In this document: positions 12,757 through 26,500 of the stretch, piece after piece | How positions within the stretch are numbered: the first letter of the stretch is position 1 | Layout of the letters: every line of letters starts with the position of its first letter | Assembly (NCBI GenBank): GCA_008694505.1 | Contig: VZDJ01000594.1 | Coordinates: forward strand, 8,313,746-8,377,745 | DNA length: 64,000 bases | Direction: 5' to 3' | DNA from: Cyanoderma ruficeps | Lineage: Eukaryota > Chordata > Aves > Passeriformes > Timaliidae | Translations under genes and position numbers: made by a program | The notes under the pieces: generated by a model | The model's database searches: none | Told to the model about the DNA's origin: nothing | What the model saw: only the letters and a program-made list of their open reading frames with translations

Positions 12757-15214
12757 ATGGTTTGAATTGGATTCTGGATGTTGGCTGTTGGCTTTAGCTT
12801 TGTTTTCAATTTTACTACCCTTACAACATTATTTTTAAAACAACATTTAGGTGGCCTGTGCTTTCTCTGATGTTGTTTTGGTCTCATAAACACTCTGCAA
12901 AGTCGATACAGATGTGTGGGGAAGGAGATGTTTTGTTACTGGCCTCTTATGGCTTGTATTGCAGCTTCACTGCAATTTAGATTGTGCTGCATTATAGTCC
13001 CTCCTGACAAGAAAAGATTTTCATACCATCTACCTTATACCTGGCACATTATTGTCGCTACTGGTGATTTGAAAATTTAATTGCAGGTTTTTAGGAGTGG
13101 ACTGATTTGTTAGTTAAGAGTTCAAAGCTAGGGGGATATTGCAAATACTGGCATTTATAGGCTATGTGGAAAGATGTATCTTAGAAGGGAAGAAGGACGC
13201 TTGGGAAGAAGTATTGATGATTGATTATTTGAAAAGTTTTGTCTTCATCTGTAAAGAAAAATAAATTTTAGAAATGTGCTGGCAGATATGGACTCAGTAT
13301 GCAGTGTCACAGTTGTGTAGTTGATTGAAAGTCCACTGGGGTAAACTCTGGTTTTAGCTGAGCGAAGAACTGAATTGGGAGTCTTGTCCTTAATGAAAGA
13401 ACAATTAGTTGAACAAATCGTTCTTCCTCTTTTTCAGGGAAATTGTTGTTTATTGCGGTGACTATAGCTGTGAGAGACTTTCACTATTTTTTCCCTTCAG
13501 GTACTAAATACATTTAGTTAGATAAGAAGTAAGGCTTTGATTTCATCATGTGTCTTTGGAAATGCAATCAGTTTCTTTCTTATTTAAATGGTATTGTGAT
13601 TTAATATCATTCTTTAAAGTAAAAAGACTTTTTTTTCCTGTGTGTGTTTTAAAGATGTGCTTATACTGAAAAGGGAGACTTATGCTGTGCTCTCAAGTGA
13701 CTGGGTGTCAATACAGACATTCACTGCAAGTTTAACTTGTGGAAATGAGGGCAGAATTTCTCAGTTGGAAACTTTACATCATGGTTAAGGAAATCATCTT
13801 TATCCCATTTCTGTGTTGACCTCAGCAATTCAAATGCTAGAAACACTAGAGGATATTCTGGGTGTTTTGATGTCAATATACAGAAATGCTAACAGACCAC
13901 TATGCCAAAAGAAATCTGAAGTCCACATCATCTGTGTTCTTATGAATGAGGAAGGAGATTTCAAGCATTATTTGAAAATCTGCGTGCATAATTTATCTGA
14001 TATCTGGGAAGGATTTGCCTTCTAAGCTGTAGTTCCTGACAAGCTCATACTGTGAAGCACAAAACTCTGTGGCTCCCACACCTTACAACACAACACCCTC
14101 TGGAGGTGCTTCTTTCTCTCTATTGGCTGTGAGGGACAGAAAATTCAGATGAAATATGTAACTTTTAGACTAATATCTTCTGTGAGAGGAGCTGCCCTCT
14201 TAAACTGTTTTGGATAAACCTAGAGAAGGTTTTTCTGTTCATGGAGCAGGTCAGGTGTGTTCTATGGAAAACGAAGTTCTCAGACTGGGTTTCCAGGTGT
14301 GCACATGTGACACTGGAGTGCAAGTCCTGTTTGGAAATGAATAAGTTTTCTGCTCCCCAGATAACTAGAAAAAGTATCCTTCATACAGTCAAGAATAACA
14401 TAGCCATCGTTAATTGATATTTCTCTTGTTCAAATTGAAGTTTCACTGTTTAGTCAAGTATTGTTAATTGCAACTTTTATCAGAATCAGATGAAGAAATA
14501 CATAGTCCATCACAGATTGGTGTGTATGGCAGAGGATTAAAACTGCAAGTCCAGTATTTTGCATTGGTTTAACATGACTTATTGGTGGGTTAAGCCATTT
14601 CTCAGAATTTTTCTTTGCTAAACTTGTTTATTATTATACAGTGGGGCTTCTAATTTACATTGACAATTCAAGGAATTAGTAATAGGGCCAGCTATTACTT
14701 TTTTTCCTCTGAAAACCATGAAATTTTGCTTTTAAAAAATACAATAAATTCTGCTTTTTCTTGGGAAATATAAACTGTTCAGCAGAAGAATTTCTTCTGA
14801 AGCAGATAACTGTAAATAGTTCTCTAAAATGCCATTCTTTTAACATTATGAAATTTGGTTTCCATGCTATTTTACTAGTCTATGTGCTGTAAGAAGGATT
14901 TGCAGTAAAGTAAAGACTTTGAATTTCTGCAAAAACATTTGTTCTGTTCTAGCAGTACTTTGCAGGGAGATATCCAGATATTTCTTAAGATCTTGAAAGC
15001 TTGGTATGAAAAATCAGATTTTCCACATTCCCGCTTGCAACTTAAATCCAGTGCAAACAGAGGTCTCTTTATTTCAGAAGTACTTGTTTAATGCTGGCTC
15101 ACTTTTGAGACTTATTGATTTTGTTGTATTCCAGGCCAGGAAAATCAAAGTCATGGTATGAAAATATCCTCCTGAAATAAGCTATTACCTTTTAATTCAG
15201 TTGTAAAGGATGAC

Positions 15215-15370
15215 TTCTTGGTTAAGGCTCTGGCCTGGGACTTGAAAGTTCAGACTGAGTTCACCTCAAGACTGTGATCCTGACCACAACTGTGGGCACA
15301 GGCACCATTCCTGAATCTCCGTTCCCCTCCCAGAAAATAACACCTGTCACCTTAGGCTGAAGATCCTCCT
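15215..15370 (+). mobile_element. MIR / CORE-SINE-like fossil just upstream of the ATG exon
   Basis: The segment starting GGTTAAGGCTCTGGCCTGGG at 15220, then 'acttgaaagttcagactgagttc', resembles the tRNA-derived head of sauropsid CORE-SINE/MIR elements ('ggttaaggcactggcctgggactcagg...gttcaa'). The later 'ctgaatctccgttcccctcccagaaaataacacctgtcacct' corresponds loosely to the 'cctcagtttcccc...aaaatggggataatacctacct' section. It ends about 120 bp before the splice acceptor of the initiator exon. Diverged; boundaries approximate. Confidence 0.55.
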
Positions 15371-15489
15371 ATGTACACAAGTGCAACACACATACAGAAC
15401 CTCTGCCCCGGTCCATTCCTAAGTTGGTTCTGTCATAAAGGTAATTAAACATCACAATTTCTATATTACCACTTGTTTCTCTTTTGCAG

Positions 15490-15497
15490 TCCACATC
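15490..15497 (+). other. MYLK: 5' UTR end and splice acceptor of the initiator exon
   Basis: A strong pyrimidine tract, TTGTTTCTCTTTTGCAG, ends at 15489. Only 8 nt (TCCACATC) precede the ATG, so the rest of the 5' UTR lies on an upstream exon. The start context has A at -3 and G at +4, a good Kozak match. Confidence 0.85.
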
Positions 15498-15647
15498 ATG
15501 GGGGATGTGAAACTGGTGACATCCACTCGGGTCTCCAAAACCTCCCTGACACTCAGCCCCCCTGTCCCTGCTGAAGCACCAGCATTTACTCTTCCTCCTC
15601 GGAATATCCGGGTGCAGCTGGGAGCCACCGCCAGGTTTGAGGGGAAG
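15498..15647 (+). CDS. MYLK: MYLK coding exon 1 (residues 1-50)
   Basis: This is the initiator exon of the long MLCK form. It encodes 50 whole codons: a 27-residue Ser/Thr/Pro-rich leader beginning MGDVKLVTSTRVSKTS, then the first strands of Ig domain 1 (APAFTLPPRNIRVQLGATAR). It ends in phase 0 at donor GTAAGA (15648). The start is chosen from identity to the known avian N-terminus and a good Kozak context. In Ig1 the B-strand position that normally holds a cysteine is Gly49 (FEGK), so this domain cannot form the canonical disulfide with Cys101 in the next exon. As I remember them, the chicken and human proteins share this. Confidence 0.97.
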
Positions 15648-17518
15648 GTAAGAAACAGACTATGGAGGGCTTCTGCACGGGGTTTTGCCCTTTCCTGAAG
15701 CTGATCAGGGGGCTGCAAAGATAGTGAAGTTGCCTCTGCAATATGGGACCTTTACTCAAGAATACACCAGTGTTTACCCTCCTAGGGAGGCAGGAGCATT
15801 GCAGCTCTGTGTCTGTGTGGAGGGGAGTGTAGCAAAACCTGAGTATTGCAAAGAATAACCTCATTGAGCATGCCAAGAACTGAGGTCATTGTCAGTGAGA
15901 AACTGCTTCAAGGGCTGTCTCTAGTCAGCATGGTCCCTGCTGCAATTCTACATATTCTCCTACTGCACATTCACATCCCTGCATCCCAAACCTCTGCCCA
16001 TTCATGAAGCTTCGTGTGTGACACAAATCTAACCCTGCTGCAGCATGTCCTTCCTAGCAGTCAAGGTGGGAACCTGCAATGAGTGTTGAGATAGTTCTGT
16101 ATCTGCACTGCCTGCCATACCTGTTCTTTACTTGAAAGAAAAAAGCATTTTCAGAGGAAAGACTGATTTGTTCAAGAAAACTTGTTAACTCAAAGGGTTT
16201 AAAAGTCTGGGTGTGTATCCCCCGTTCTCCTCATGTTCAGCATATTGAATTGTGCATCCTGACATTCATTATTTCTTTCATCTGTCAATCCTGGTATGTA
16301 CTCATCCTCAGTCTAGCTATCTTCCTTTCCCCTCCCTTAACCCAGGTCTTTTTCCTGGAGCTGTTAGCTTTCCCTCCCAGTCCTTTCAGCTTCCTTTGGT
16401 TCCTGCCACGCTCTCATTGCACGCTGACAGCTGCACCATCAAACTCGCCGCACTTTTAATCTTTGAAGTGGTGGGACTCGTCTGACAGAGGCAGGAAACT
16501 GTAACTCTACTGTAACAAAAGCAAGAGCTAGAAGGAATTTGGGAAATTCTTAACTCCCGAAACTCTTAACTTAAACACAGGGCCGGTAGAGGGCATCTGA
16601 TATTTATCTTATTTGTTTATGTAAGAACAGGCCAGGAACTGGGATTTTTCAACAGGAACTGTGTGGGAAAAAAGGGGTTTTGGAGTATATTAATTTTGAA
16701 GTGCTGAAGCAAAGCTCAGAAGTAGTTCTAAGATATGACTTTTTGAAGAAAAGTTGGCATTTTTCATAGAAAGCAAATTTCAATAAAGTGCTTAAACCAA
16801 AGAGTAGTTTTTTACCAAACCTTCAAGATTTTTTTTTTAATTTGCTTACCTTTAGGTGATTATAAGGCACCAGTCAGAAACTTTTTGTGTGTATGACATT
16901 GGCCAGTCCCCATGAGCACTTCTGTTCTTACTCTGTGTCTTATTTTCTCTTCCACTCATTGTTTCACCTTGTTGCAAATACAGTAGAAAAATGGCATAAT
17001 GTTTTTACTTTATCCCTGTGACACCTGTGTACAATGCTGTTCTAATTCCAACTGGTTCTTCCAGGCTACAGTGCAATAACAGTTCAGTGAAATCAAAGTT
17101 GAAGCATGTGCTAAGATTTGGTTTTACAATTCTCACGTTTCCTTATTAAAAGCTCAAGTGGGATATTTCCAGTTTTTATTGCACTCTGCAGAGTTAATAT
17201 TAAAGTCAAATGGAAACAACTGTAAAATATAATGACCTACAAGCTAGAGTGCCATCAGTGCTTTGCATTGTTTTTAAATATCTGGTTTTAAAGTGTTAAT
17301 TTTTCAGGTATACCTATCCCCTTTTTAAAACTACTTTGAAGACTGGAAGGACAAAGTCTGAGGGTTTTTTTTTTAGTAGCTTGGAAAAAAATACACAAAT
17401 TCAATACTAATTAAACTTGTCAAGTTTAATTTCCTTGAAGGAACAAAACTTTGATTGAAGTCCTGGTTTGGACTGACTTGATGAAAAATCTGAATATCTC
17501 TTCTGGCAGTTCAGTATA

Positions 17519-17580
17519 TGAGCATGGCCAAACCCTTTAGTTTTCCGTCCTTAAAATGGAGGTGACAGCATAAGTATTTT
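17519..17580 (+). mobile_element. Possible MIR-like scrap
   Basis: 'gagcatggccaaaccctttagttttccgtccttaaaatggaggtgacagcataa' resembles the MIR segment 'gaccttgggcaagtcactt...cagtttcctcatctgtaaaatggagataataat'. It is short and diverged, so the assignment is weak. Confidence 0.3.
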
Positions 17581-20500
17581 GTTTGTGCTCTTGCTGTAGT
17601 GATATGTGCAATTTGTTTGAAAGGCACTGTTGCTGAGCAGCTGCAGGAGCCTGCAGAGCTGTTATCATCTGGCTCCATCTTCAGCTGGACAATACAATGT
17701 TGCTTCTTCTGCCACTTTAATCTTTCAGAGGTTCAGAAAGACAGTTGACCTGTTCAGAAAAACAGTTTCAGGAGGACAATCCTAACAAAAACAATTTATT
17801 AAGATTTAGTAATAGAAGCTACTCAACATACTTAGGTTTTTCTATCCTGGAAAACCTATCTAGGCTACAGATGTTATGATATGTTGTTGCAGTATAAATA
17901 TTAAACCAGACTCAGGCTAAAGAAAAATAAAACTTTTTTAAATGGCTAGACAGGAGCTTTTCTTCAAAGAGTTTCTTTGCAGTGGAATTGATCTTATCAG
18001 AAAGAACAAATATTTTTAGAATCCAAGACAGGATATAAATCTGATATTGTGATGATCCTGTACTCTCATTAAGTGAACAAGGAAGAGAGGGGCCCAGAAT
18101 TAAACTTGTTGGTTTTCTTTCCAGCGGCATTATTAGATAAGTTGTGTGAAATGGCAATTCAAGATCAAAGAGAGTGCAGAAATTGAGGAATACACCATAA
18201 ATGTAGGAAATTTGAGGTAGAAAGAAACTGGGACGTCCTTTAACAGGATTTTTTTTTTTTTTTACTTTCCTGTTCCTTCAACTACCACCCTGATTTTCTT
18301 ACTAAAATCTCAGGAAATTTATTTATATCTGACTGCAGATGTCAGTTTTCCAGTGGCACCTCAGCACAGAAAGTTAAATCATCATCTTTCAAGAGTATGA
18401 GCATGATTTTGGCTTGGAGCATGGAGTGGAAACAGTAAAGGCAAAGGCAAGGTTACCTTCACTAGATACTTCCCAAAGATCTGCTGGATGGACATTTCAT
18501 TTCTTCCTCAATAAATTTCTGAGGTGATTTTTAGGAAAACCACCCCAGATAATTGTAAAATCGTGTTGTATGTTGTCAACTTAGGACTGGATTGATAGGC
18601 TGTTCTTCAATGGCACATCATGTGTGAGGTGAACAGCTCAAGGCAGTAAACTTGTTCCCTGTCTTAAGGCATTTTAGCTCATCTGTCAGAACCTTTAAGA
18701 TGCTCCTGGAAAAGGATAGCAAGCCAAAATGTTACCAGGCTTTGTTTTAAGGTACTTCTTTCTTGATTATATTGAACACTGATGTTAACTTGTGCATTTG
18801 ACTGAGGCAAGCACTTAACCTGCCTTATTTGCACATGTATAATTTTTGAGGGTAATATTGATGGTCATGAATTTTATGAGTCTAAAAAAATACTTGTGCT
18901 ATAACTCAGCTTGAGAGGAACAGCCAAATGGCCTACAGACCCCAAACCCATTGCCTAGGGGCCAGGAAAGAATTTTCCTCCTTGGACAAAGCATTTTACA
19001 GTTGTCGACAGTGCAGTATGGGTGGTTTTTCTGCTTCATGTGGGCCATCATATATGGTCCATTGCCAAAACCAAGATATCAAACTACTAAATCTAGTCTG
19101 GTATTCTAATCCCAGGGAGCTGGATTTCATGTAGTTAATGGTTTGAGTAGGTATTGGGGTGCTAAATTCAGTTTGGTGCCCATTGAGTAGTTACTGTTCT
19201 GCCCTTCCCCTTCCATCACCCTCCAGGTAAGGGAGCTGGATGGTAAAGGCAAGTCAGGTCAATGTCAAATCCTGCCCCTTTCAATGCACTTTCTGGTTGT
19301 TCTACCACCCTGCTGTTGCATCTGTTTGAATCAATTAAGTCCAATGACTTACAGTTGCTTTTGATGTTTGTGGTTGCACAGGTACTGTTTAGAAAAACGT
19401 GCCTGAGAAAATGAATTGGGATCAGGCAGTAAGAAACAAGAGGCAATGGGAAGATCAGCCGTGATTCTGCCCTGCCATGTATTCTAGGATAGAGAGGAGG
19501 CCCATTTCTGCAGTGTGTTAAGAGGTAAAGAATAGGAAAGCATTACAAGAATGAAGACTGTATTAAAGGCAAACAGTTCCACAGCATTTATAAATTCTTT
19601 CAACTAGCTGCTAACATAAAAACTAATTTTTGACCTATTTGTATTACTGTGGCATGTTTTACACGCATAGCACGAGCTATGCATGGCAAAACCTTTGATA
19701 TCTTCCCTTAGATTTGCACTCAAGGCAGCAGTGTGTGTGCCATTTCCAACCCTCAGTCTGCAGGCACTCCAGAAGAATGCCTTAATTATACCACATGCCT
19801 GGATTGCAGATGGCAGGATCTGAGAGGAGCCCATGTAATGACAGAGGATAATGACATGGCACAACGTCCTTTGCTGCTGGCCTGAGATGTTCACTGTTAC
19901 ACAATGTACTGGGCAGCTGAGTGCATGAAGCTGCCAGTGGCTTTGGATCTGAGCTTTCTGGAGGGATGCCTCTCCCCAGCCATATAAGGAAGAAATTCAG
20001 CAGAGACCCATGTTTTCGTGGGAGACAGTTGTCTGATGGAAGTGAGTGCTGTGAGAGGACTTGTGCTGATCTGTGATACTCCCAGAAACCTGATATGAAA
20101 CACTGAGGCATGTTTTGAAGGGGAAAGAATTGAAAAAGTGCTTGACTTGACTGTGGATTTTATTTGATCTTCCTTTCCACGTACAACTGGAGCATTCTTG
20201 TGAAAAATGTGGTGCATTGAGAAGTTACTTAGACATTTTGTTTTAGGCAGACATGGAGGTATAGACAGCTGAAATAAAAGAAAAAAACCACAAACACAAA
20301 AATAGACACCAAGGGTGGCTGTGAACAGCTTATTGCACGCTGTCTTCTGTTCGGATCTTCTCCTGCTGTGTCTTCTTCCTTGGCATAATCAACCTCCCAT
20401 CATATTCACTTACCATGTGCATGTTCTTGTGGATAATGCATGCATGGTTTTATGTGGGCTTATTTTACTCTATAACCCTATACTGGCATATGGAAACAGT

Positions 20501-23500
20501 GTCAGCTTTTCACAAGGCCAAAGTGGAAGTGGCTGCTCTGCTGGGAGGTGGTTAAGGTGGAATTCAGTCAAAAGCACTTCCCCACACAGTGTCATCTACA
20601 CCCAGAATTGTTCAAACGCACTTCCTTTCATCAACTGACACAAACATCCACTTTCCTTGTCTTGCAGATGATACATCCTTTAGAAAAATTGTAGGTGTTC
20701 AAGTTGCTATTCAAGAAATTTCTAGGTTTTAGGTAGGAGTGGTGGCCTGTGAGCTCACTTCTATCTCTCCACATCTGTCCCCCTGTCACCTGTGGCCATC
20801 ATACCTATACTCAGGATTTTCCTGGTAGGAGTATTTTATTTAAGCATTCCTTGTACAGTCTGTGTGCAGAGCATGTGATGATGCTCAGTAGAGCTAGATG
20901 TAAAACACTGTCCCCTGCAACTGATCTGTGCATGCGCTGAGGCCACAGCCAATATTTCTGGATGTTTGGCAGCGAAGTTTGGTCAGACCTTTTACAGAGT
21001 TTTTTTTTCAATCTACCAGATGTTTAGAAATCCTAGACAATGCTGAATATCCTCAAATTCCACCCAGACAAAATTTCTACGCAGGAAAGAGGCCATGACT
21101 GGGGAGCACTGATCATACATACATATCACTATTCTGAGTTGTCTTTTCTCAGGGTTGGTTTTATTGTTTTGTATAATTGAGGCTGTGTTCAGTAACCCAC
21201 CCTCCTCCAAACTGTGGAAGAAATGTGCTGTTTGATCCTATCACATTTATTTTTCTATTTGCCTTCTGTCTCCTTTCCCACCCTAATTTCTTATCTACAA
21301 CCAGCTGGTGACAGGAGTTCTGCTCCATGCAGTGCCAGAAAGATTGGCTCCCAATATTGGTTGTTATGGTAGGAACTGCTGCAATTAAAGGAATATCAAA
21401 AGCAATCTAATAACTGTGATGGTAATAATAACAGAAGTTTTAAAAAACACTACAACTAATGTACATATGGAATTAAAGAGAATCTTGTGTTATTTTATGT
21501 AGTATCTACCCAAACCAGTATTGTTTTAGCTGAAGCCAGACAACATATTTGTGCTGCTCTTGGTCACCACTTTCTTCTCTTTTTCTTTAATGTTTTTCTA
21601 AATGTTTTGGATTTTTACATGAAAGCAATTAAAATCACATGACAAGGCTGACAGTAAAAGCCTGTGTGATTTAATTGTATTTACCTGCCCCCAGTTTGCT
21701 TTGGGGGAACGAACTGTTGACTCTGACAAGTTTATTTAAGGTATATTTTTTTTGTGATCACCCTCTACTGTAGTGCATTGTTTTAAAGAATGGCTTTGTG
21801 TCAACTGAAGAGGAAGAGTGTCCATTTAAGAATTTATCCATAGTGATGTTCCTAGGGTTGATTTTGAGAAAATTTACTTTATTAGCAGGGATTTCTGGAC
21901 TTGCTCTTTTTCTGTAGTTATGAAGCAAAAAAAGAGAAATCCTGAATTATGTATTGACAAATTTGCTGAGGAAAAGGAGACATAAAATATTCATCTTGTG
22001 GTGTAAAAGAGGTTCAGTCTTTTAGAACAATAAGGATGTACTAAATGCCATGATTAATCATAAAGTCCACGGTTCAGGATTGATAATGTACATGCATCTG
22101 GAAAAGAAGTAGCTAAAATCTAGCTATTTCCAAAGAGAAAAACAGCTGATCAGCAGATCCTAAATAGCTGAAAAAAAGATATGCCCAGAGACTGAATCCA
22201 TGTAGGCCAAAGTAAAACCAGTCATTATAATTCTTCTTGAGTTTTCTGTCCCATGATGGTTAATCATGAATCTCTCAAATTTCAACAATGTCTTATTAAG
22301 TTCTTCAGTTCTGTTTTTAATTTGAAAAATATCATCATCTTTTCCAGACTAGTCTCCATTGCTCCGCTGGGTCAGTGCATAAGTCTTTGTTGTGGTTGAT
22401 TCCACTGGCAATAAAACTCATCATGTAGCATTGTGCTTTCTTATTTAAATAAACTTTCTTAGTAGTACATGAAACATGACTGAAACTTAGCATTAGGATG
22501 TTTCAAACTTGATTTTTAAGGGATTTGTGTCTTTGACTCTTATCACACTCACATTAGGTTTGAAAGTTAAAAAAGACCAAGTAACTGTAACTGAACTGAG
22601 AGTAGCTGACTTTTTTTTTCTTTGTGCTGCAATAGCCTGTAGTGCTGAGAGAGGTATGAAAAGTGGGGAAAAATATTTTGATTGATTTTTTTTTCTTCCA
22701 AAAATTATGTCTCTAACTGGAAAGCTTTAAATTTTGTTTTTCTAGCTCACCCTAAAGGTAGGACAGAGTGCTTATCATCAGTTGTGCATTTGGCTAACTA
22801 GTAATATACTTGCTTTCTGCCATCATAAACAAGGTTTGAACTTCAAGCCCCTTGCCTGCATCTGGCTGACGAAACCAGAAAGATCAGGGAAGAGTTCACT
22901 TCTTATGTAGCAATGAGAACTCCACAAAAAATAGCAAAGTATGCTTTTCACTGACAGTAAATGGGTCCTTGAGAATTTGCACCAAATGACTCCAGGTCAC
23001 ACTTTTTGGTATAATTCTGCTTTGCCCCTATGGAAAGAGAGTAATCATTAATAGACAGCAAGCATGATGCATTCAGAATCTGCAGAAGGCCACATGTGGA
23101 GAAGGTTTATAATCAAAACACATCATTACTCATTGTGGTTTTGCTCAGTCCATGCTCGCTCTAGCACCTGGACTCCAAAGCTAAAAATTTCTGCTTTTGA
23201 CATGTTACTTGGCTCTGTTCACTCATGGATATAGTATGAAGTTTGGAAACCTACTGGGCAAAACCAGACAACATAATATTTTTCCACGTACAATTTGGAC
23301 TCCCCAGTATCTAAGTGCATGCTGAAGAGAAAATTACATTGCTGTGAATTCAACCCATTCATGAGGGGGAGAACCCCATCTGTCTGACAGGGAGCAGCAA
23401 GGGCTGGCTGCTCCCCAAAGGATGTGAGCCAGGAGCCAAGGGGAGCTGTGCATGAGCTGTGCCATCAGCAGCTGGTGATGAGTCCTGCAGGCTCTGCTCC

Positions 23501-26500
23501 CAGCAGGCACAGCCATGTGCTCTGACAGGGTCCTCTGATGAGCCCAGACATGGCAAACTATGAACCAGGGTCAGGATCCCAAAGGAGGATACAGTCAGGG
23601 GCAAAAGTAAGCAGGGCCAGATTGTTCCTCTGTAGGTTTCCAGTTCAGTTTTCAGTGTTCAGCCTGTAAGACATCATTTCGTCACTAGAGGTTACTGGAT
23701 GTCCAGCAGGGGCCTGAAACAGCATCCATTTTTCTACCTAAGCTTTCAGAGTTCATTGTTTAGTGTCCGGGGACAAACCTGCCTTCATCATGATTCTTAA
23801 GCCAAAAGTCATCCCAGTTCATAATTCAGTATCCCATGTGAATACACATCTCTGTGTTCTTCTCCTATGTTGGGGAAGTAAGTTTTGGAATAGGAGTGAT
23901 GTTGACGTGTTGGGCCAGTGCTTGCTGAGGGAGAGACTGCTGCTCCTGTTGCTGTCAGAGGTTACACGGCAAAGCTCTGCACCGGTTGGTGCCAGAAAAC
24001 CAAGGCATTCCACTGACTGGTTGTCCCTGGGGTGACTAGTCCAGTGTAAGGGCTTTGAATTACCTGCCTAAATATGTGGATTTTATTCTTCTAGGGAACC
24101 TAACAAGCAGGCTATAGGTTAGGAAATAAATCATGTTTGTAACTTGTAAATCACGTTAGTAACGTGGCCTCTAGGCTAGCCATCCCACATCAAGAATATG
24201 TTGCAGTGAGATTCTAGTGATGATCTAAGCTCTTACACCTTTCTTTTTCAGAGGAGTTTTAGGAATAGACAGAGAGAAAACCTGGAATTTTTTCTTTTAA
24301 AAAATTAGAATTATAGGTTTTCTGATGGTGAACATAGCTTTATCCTCTGTAAGTCAGTACATTGTTGTAAACCTGTAGGCAGATAGAACAAAGCAGTCTT
24401 TGTCTTCTGAAAATGGTGTGGATAAAATTGGTACAAATTCAAAGTCAGCTTTGCAATTTTTTTATTGCTTAGATGGAGACCTTTGTAATTCATTTGAAGA
24501 ATGAGGCAAAATGGGAAAATAAGTTATTTTATCTTTTTCTGAGTTTCCCCTGCTTTTCTGCATCTTTTTCAAAATACTATGGTAAATGTTACTCCATGGA
24601 ATATACTATTTGTTATAAATACAACAGCTGAGCTTACTAAAACACTAATCAAAAGTCTTACTGCATTCCAAGTGCAACTTTTCATTTAAAAATGACAACA
24701 ATCTGCACATGGAGCCCAAAGAAAATGGAGAGGCAAAGACTGACAAATTAAATAATTCTGCTCATGTTTTTTTGCTTGTTGGCAATGGCATATTGAGCTT
24801 ACTTCATCCAGCTCTGTGCTCTCTCAACTCACGTTGAATGAGAATGGTAATTTTCCTCCAGCTGCATGGTGGAGTCAAATCATAACTGTGTGGCTTGAGA
24901 GTTCACCATTCCTTCAGTATGTCCCACAATACACAAGCAAGGCTCTATTTATGGTGCATGTATTATTTAAACTGTTTTCACAAAGCTTAGAATATTAATG
25001 CAACACACACTGTTTTGTAAAAGCACCTGCACACACATGACAGTAAAATCTTACTTGTATCTCAAATCTAACTCATTTATAGCACACTCCCATACTGGCA
25101 AACAGTGAGTAAAGCATTTTTCTCTTCTGTGAACTCTCTGGAACAAGAGTGCAATATACTTAAGCTTGGTTATTTTTGTCTACATAAATTCTGGTGTTCC
25201 TTTCTAAAAGAATAACTCAGCAGTTTGTCTCTGCAGGGAGGAAAATATAAATATTTCAAAACAAAGTTATGCTAAAAGCCAAAGCACTGGAAGAAAAGTT
25301 ATGATAAAATCTTGGGAGTATAGATTAAAGAACTATTGCAAATGGTATTGATTTCTGCTCATTTCATGGTACCACTTATACAGCCTCATTCAACTGGAGT
25401 CCTAGTGTTTGCCTGCAATATTTAACACATACAAAGGCCAGAGTAGAGTTGGATCCTTCTCTGGTGGCTCTAAAGCATCAGAGAAAATAATCATTGTTCC
25501 CCCCTTGACATTTATGTGGGACACCAAGGCATTGTCTAGTGCAAGATGACACAGAAACACAGACATACATGCCTGGATTCAGAGCTGAATGTCTGTCTTC
25601 CAGAGGTTCAATTCCCATCCAATATCCTAGACATGAACCCATCCATTTGGGAGATAAAAACCTTCTGATTTTTGGAGAGAAAATTAAGATGTGCAATGGG
25701 TGCAAATATAACAGCTATCTAAGTGTCTCCTGTTGGATTCAGAGCATCACTTTCACAATGCCAGAATTGGGTCTTCAGAGCCTTACTCAAAGCTGGTTTG
25801 TTGGGATATGCAAATGAACAGAAGGTTTGTCTGCTTGGGAGACTATTGCACAGCCATAGGTTTAATGGAAAACACAGTGTTGGGTTTGTTCAGACCTCTC
25901 AGTAGGAATGGAGCAACTGCAGTTAAGTGGAGCTCTATTGAAAGCACATGCACAGTAAGCACTTTTTCCACTACCTTAACTGCTACTTTTGAATGCACGT
26001 GTGTTTCTCTTACCAAGATCACAGCAATTTCAGTTTTGAGAGAAAGCATTAAAAAGAAGAGGTGAGCCCACAAACTTTCTCATGAACTCAGCATGTCTAT
26101 AAATATTTACCCTGAACTGTTGAACTAGAAACTTATGGTAACAGCAATTTATACTTAGTATTTCAGTTAGTACTTTGAGGGATTTTTCTTTTAAATGGTT
26201 ATTGCTCAACCCTTGGTTTTTGTTTTTATTTTAAACACAGCCATTTGTGCATTGCACTACCTGAGTTACCTCCGCTAAGATGTTATTAAAAGATCTATGT
26301 GTGAAGTTAGGAAAGCTTATCGATTTCAGAGATTATTACAGGGTAAAAGAATCACTGACAGCTCCTAGTGAACAGTACAATTGGATTTTGTACAGAAGTC
26401 CTAATTATTTGAGGCATACCAGTAAGTTGCACATGGTGGATTAAATGATGCAATGGGAAATGCCAGTTGTTTAGGCTGCCGAATGTGTTCATATCTCCAT

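Larger units (their letters stand above)
1..15489. other. Upstream / 5' intronic region without coding exons
   Basis: No ORF here exceeds about 105 codons, and none shows a recognisable domain or splice-consistent coding pattern. The stretch is AT-rich with many homopolymer runs and old transposon fragments (CR1 at 1186 and 4842, MIR-like at 10758 and 15215). Because the ATG exon at 15490 begins with a strong acceptor, at least part of this region is the intron that follows an untranslated first exon. That first exon is either further upstream or, tentatively, the segment ending at 11272. The paired palindromes at 12702-12756 and the pyrimidine tract at 12323-12402 are listed separately. Confidence 0.8.

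Noticed and set aside
16583..16596. CTCF-like CCGGTAGAGGGCAT in intron 1
   Set aside because: Two mismatches in the core motif and no CpG-rich context.
23334..23604. GC-richer intron 1 patch with overlapping - strand ORFs
   Set aside because: There are no recognisable protein motifs or splice signals. It may be a decayed repeat, which cannot be supported from sequence alone.
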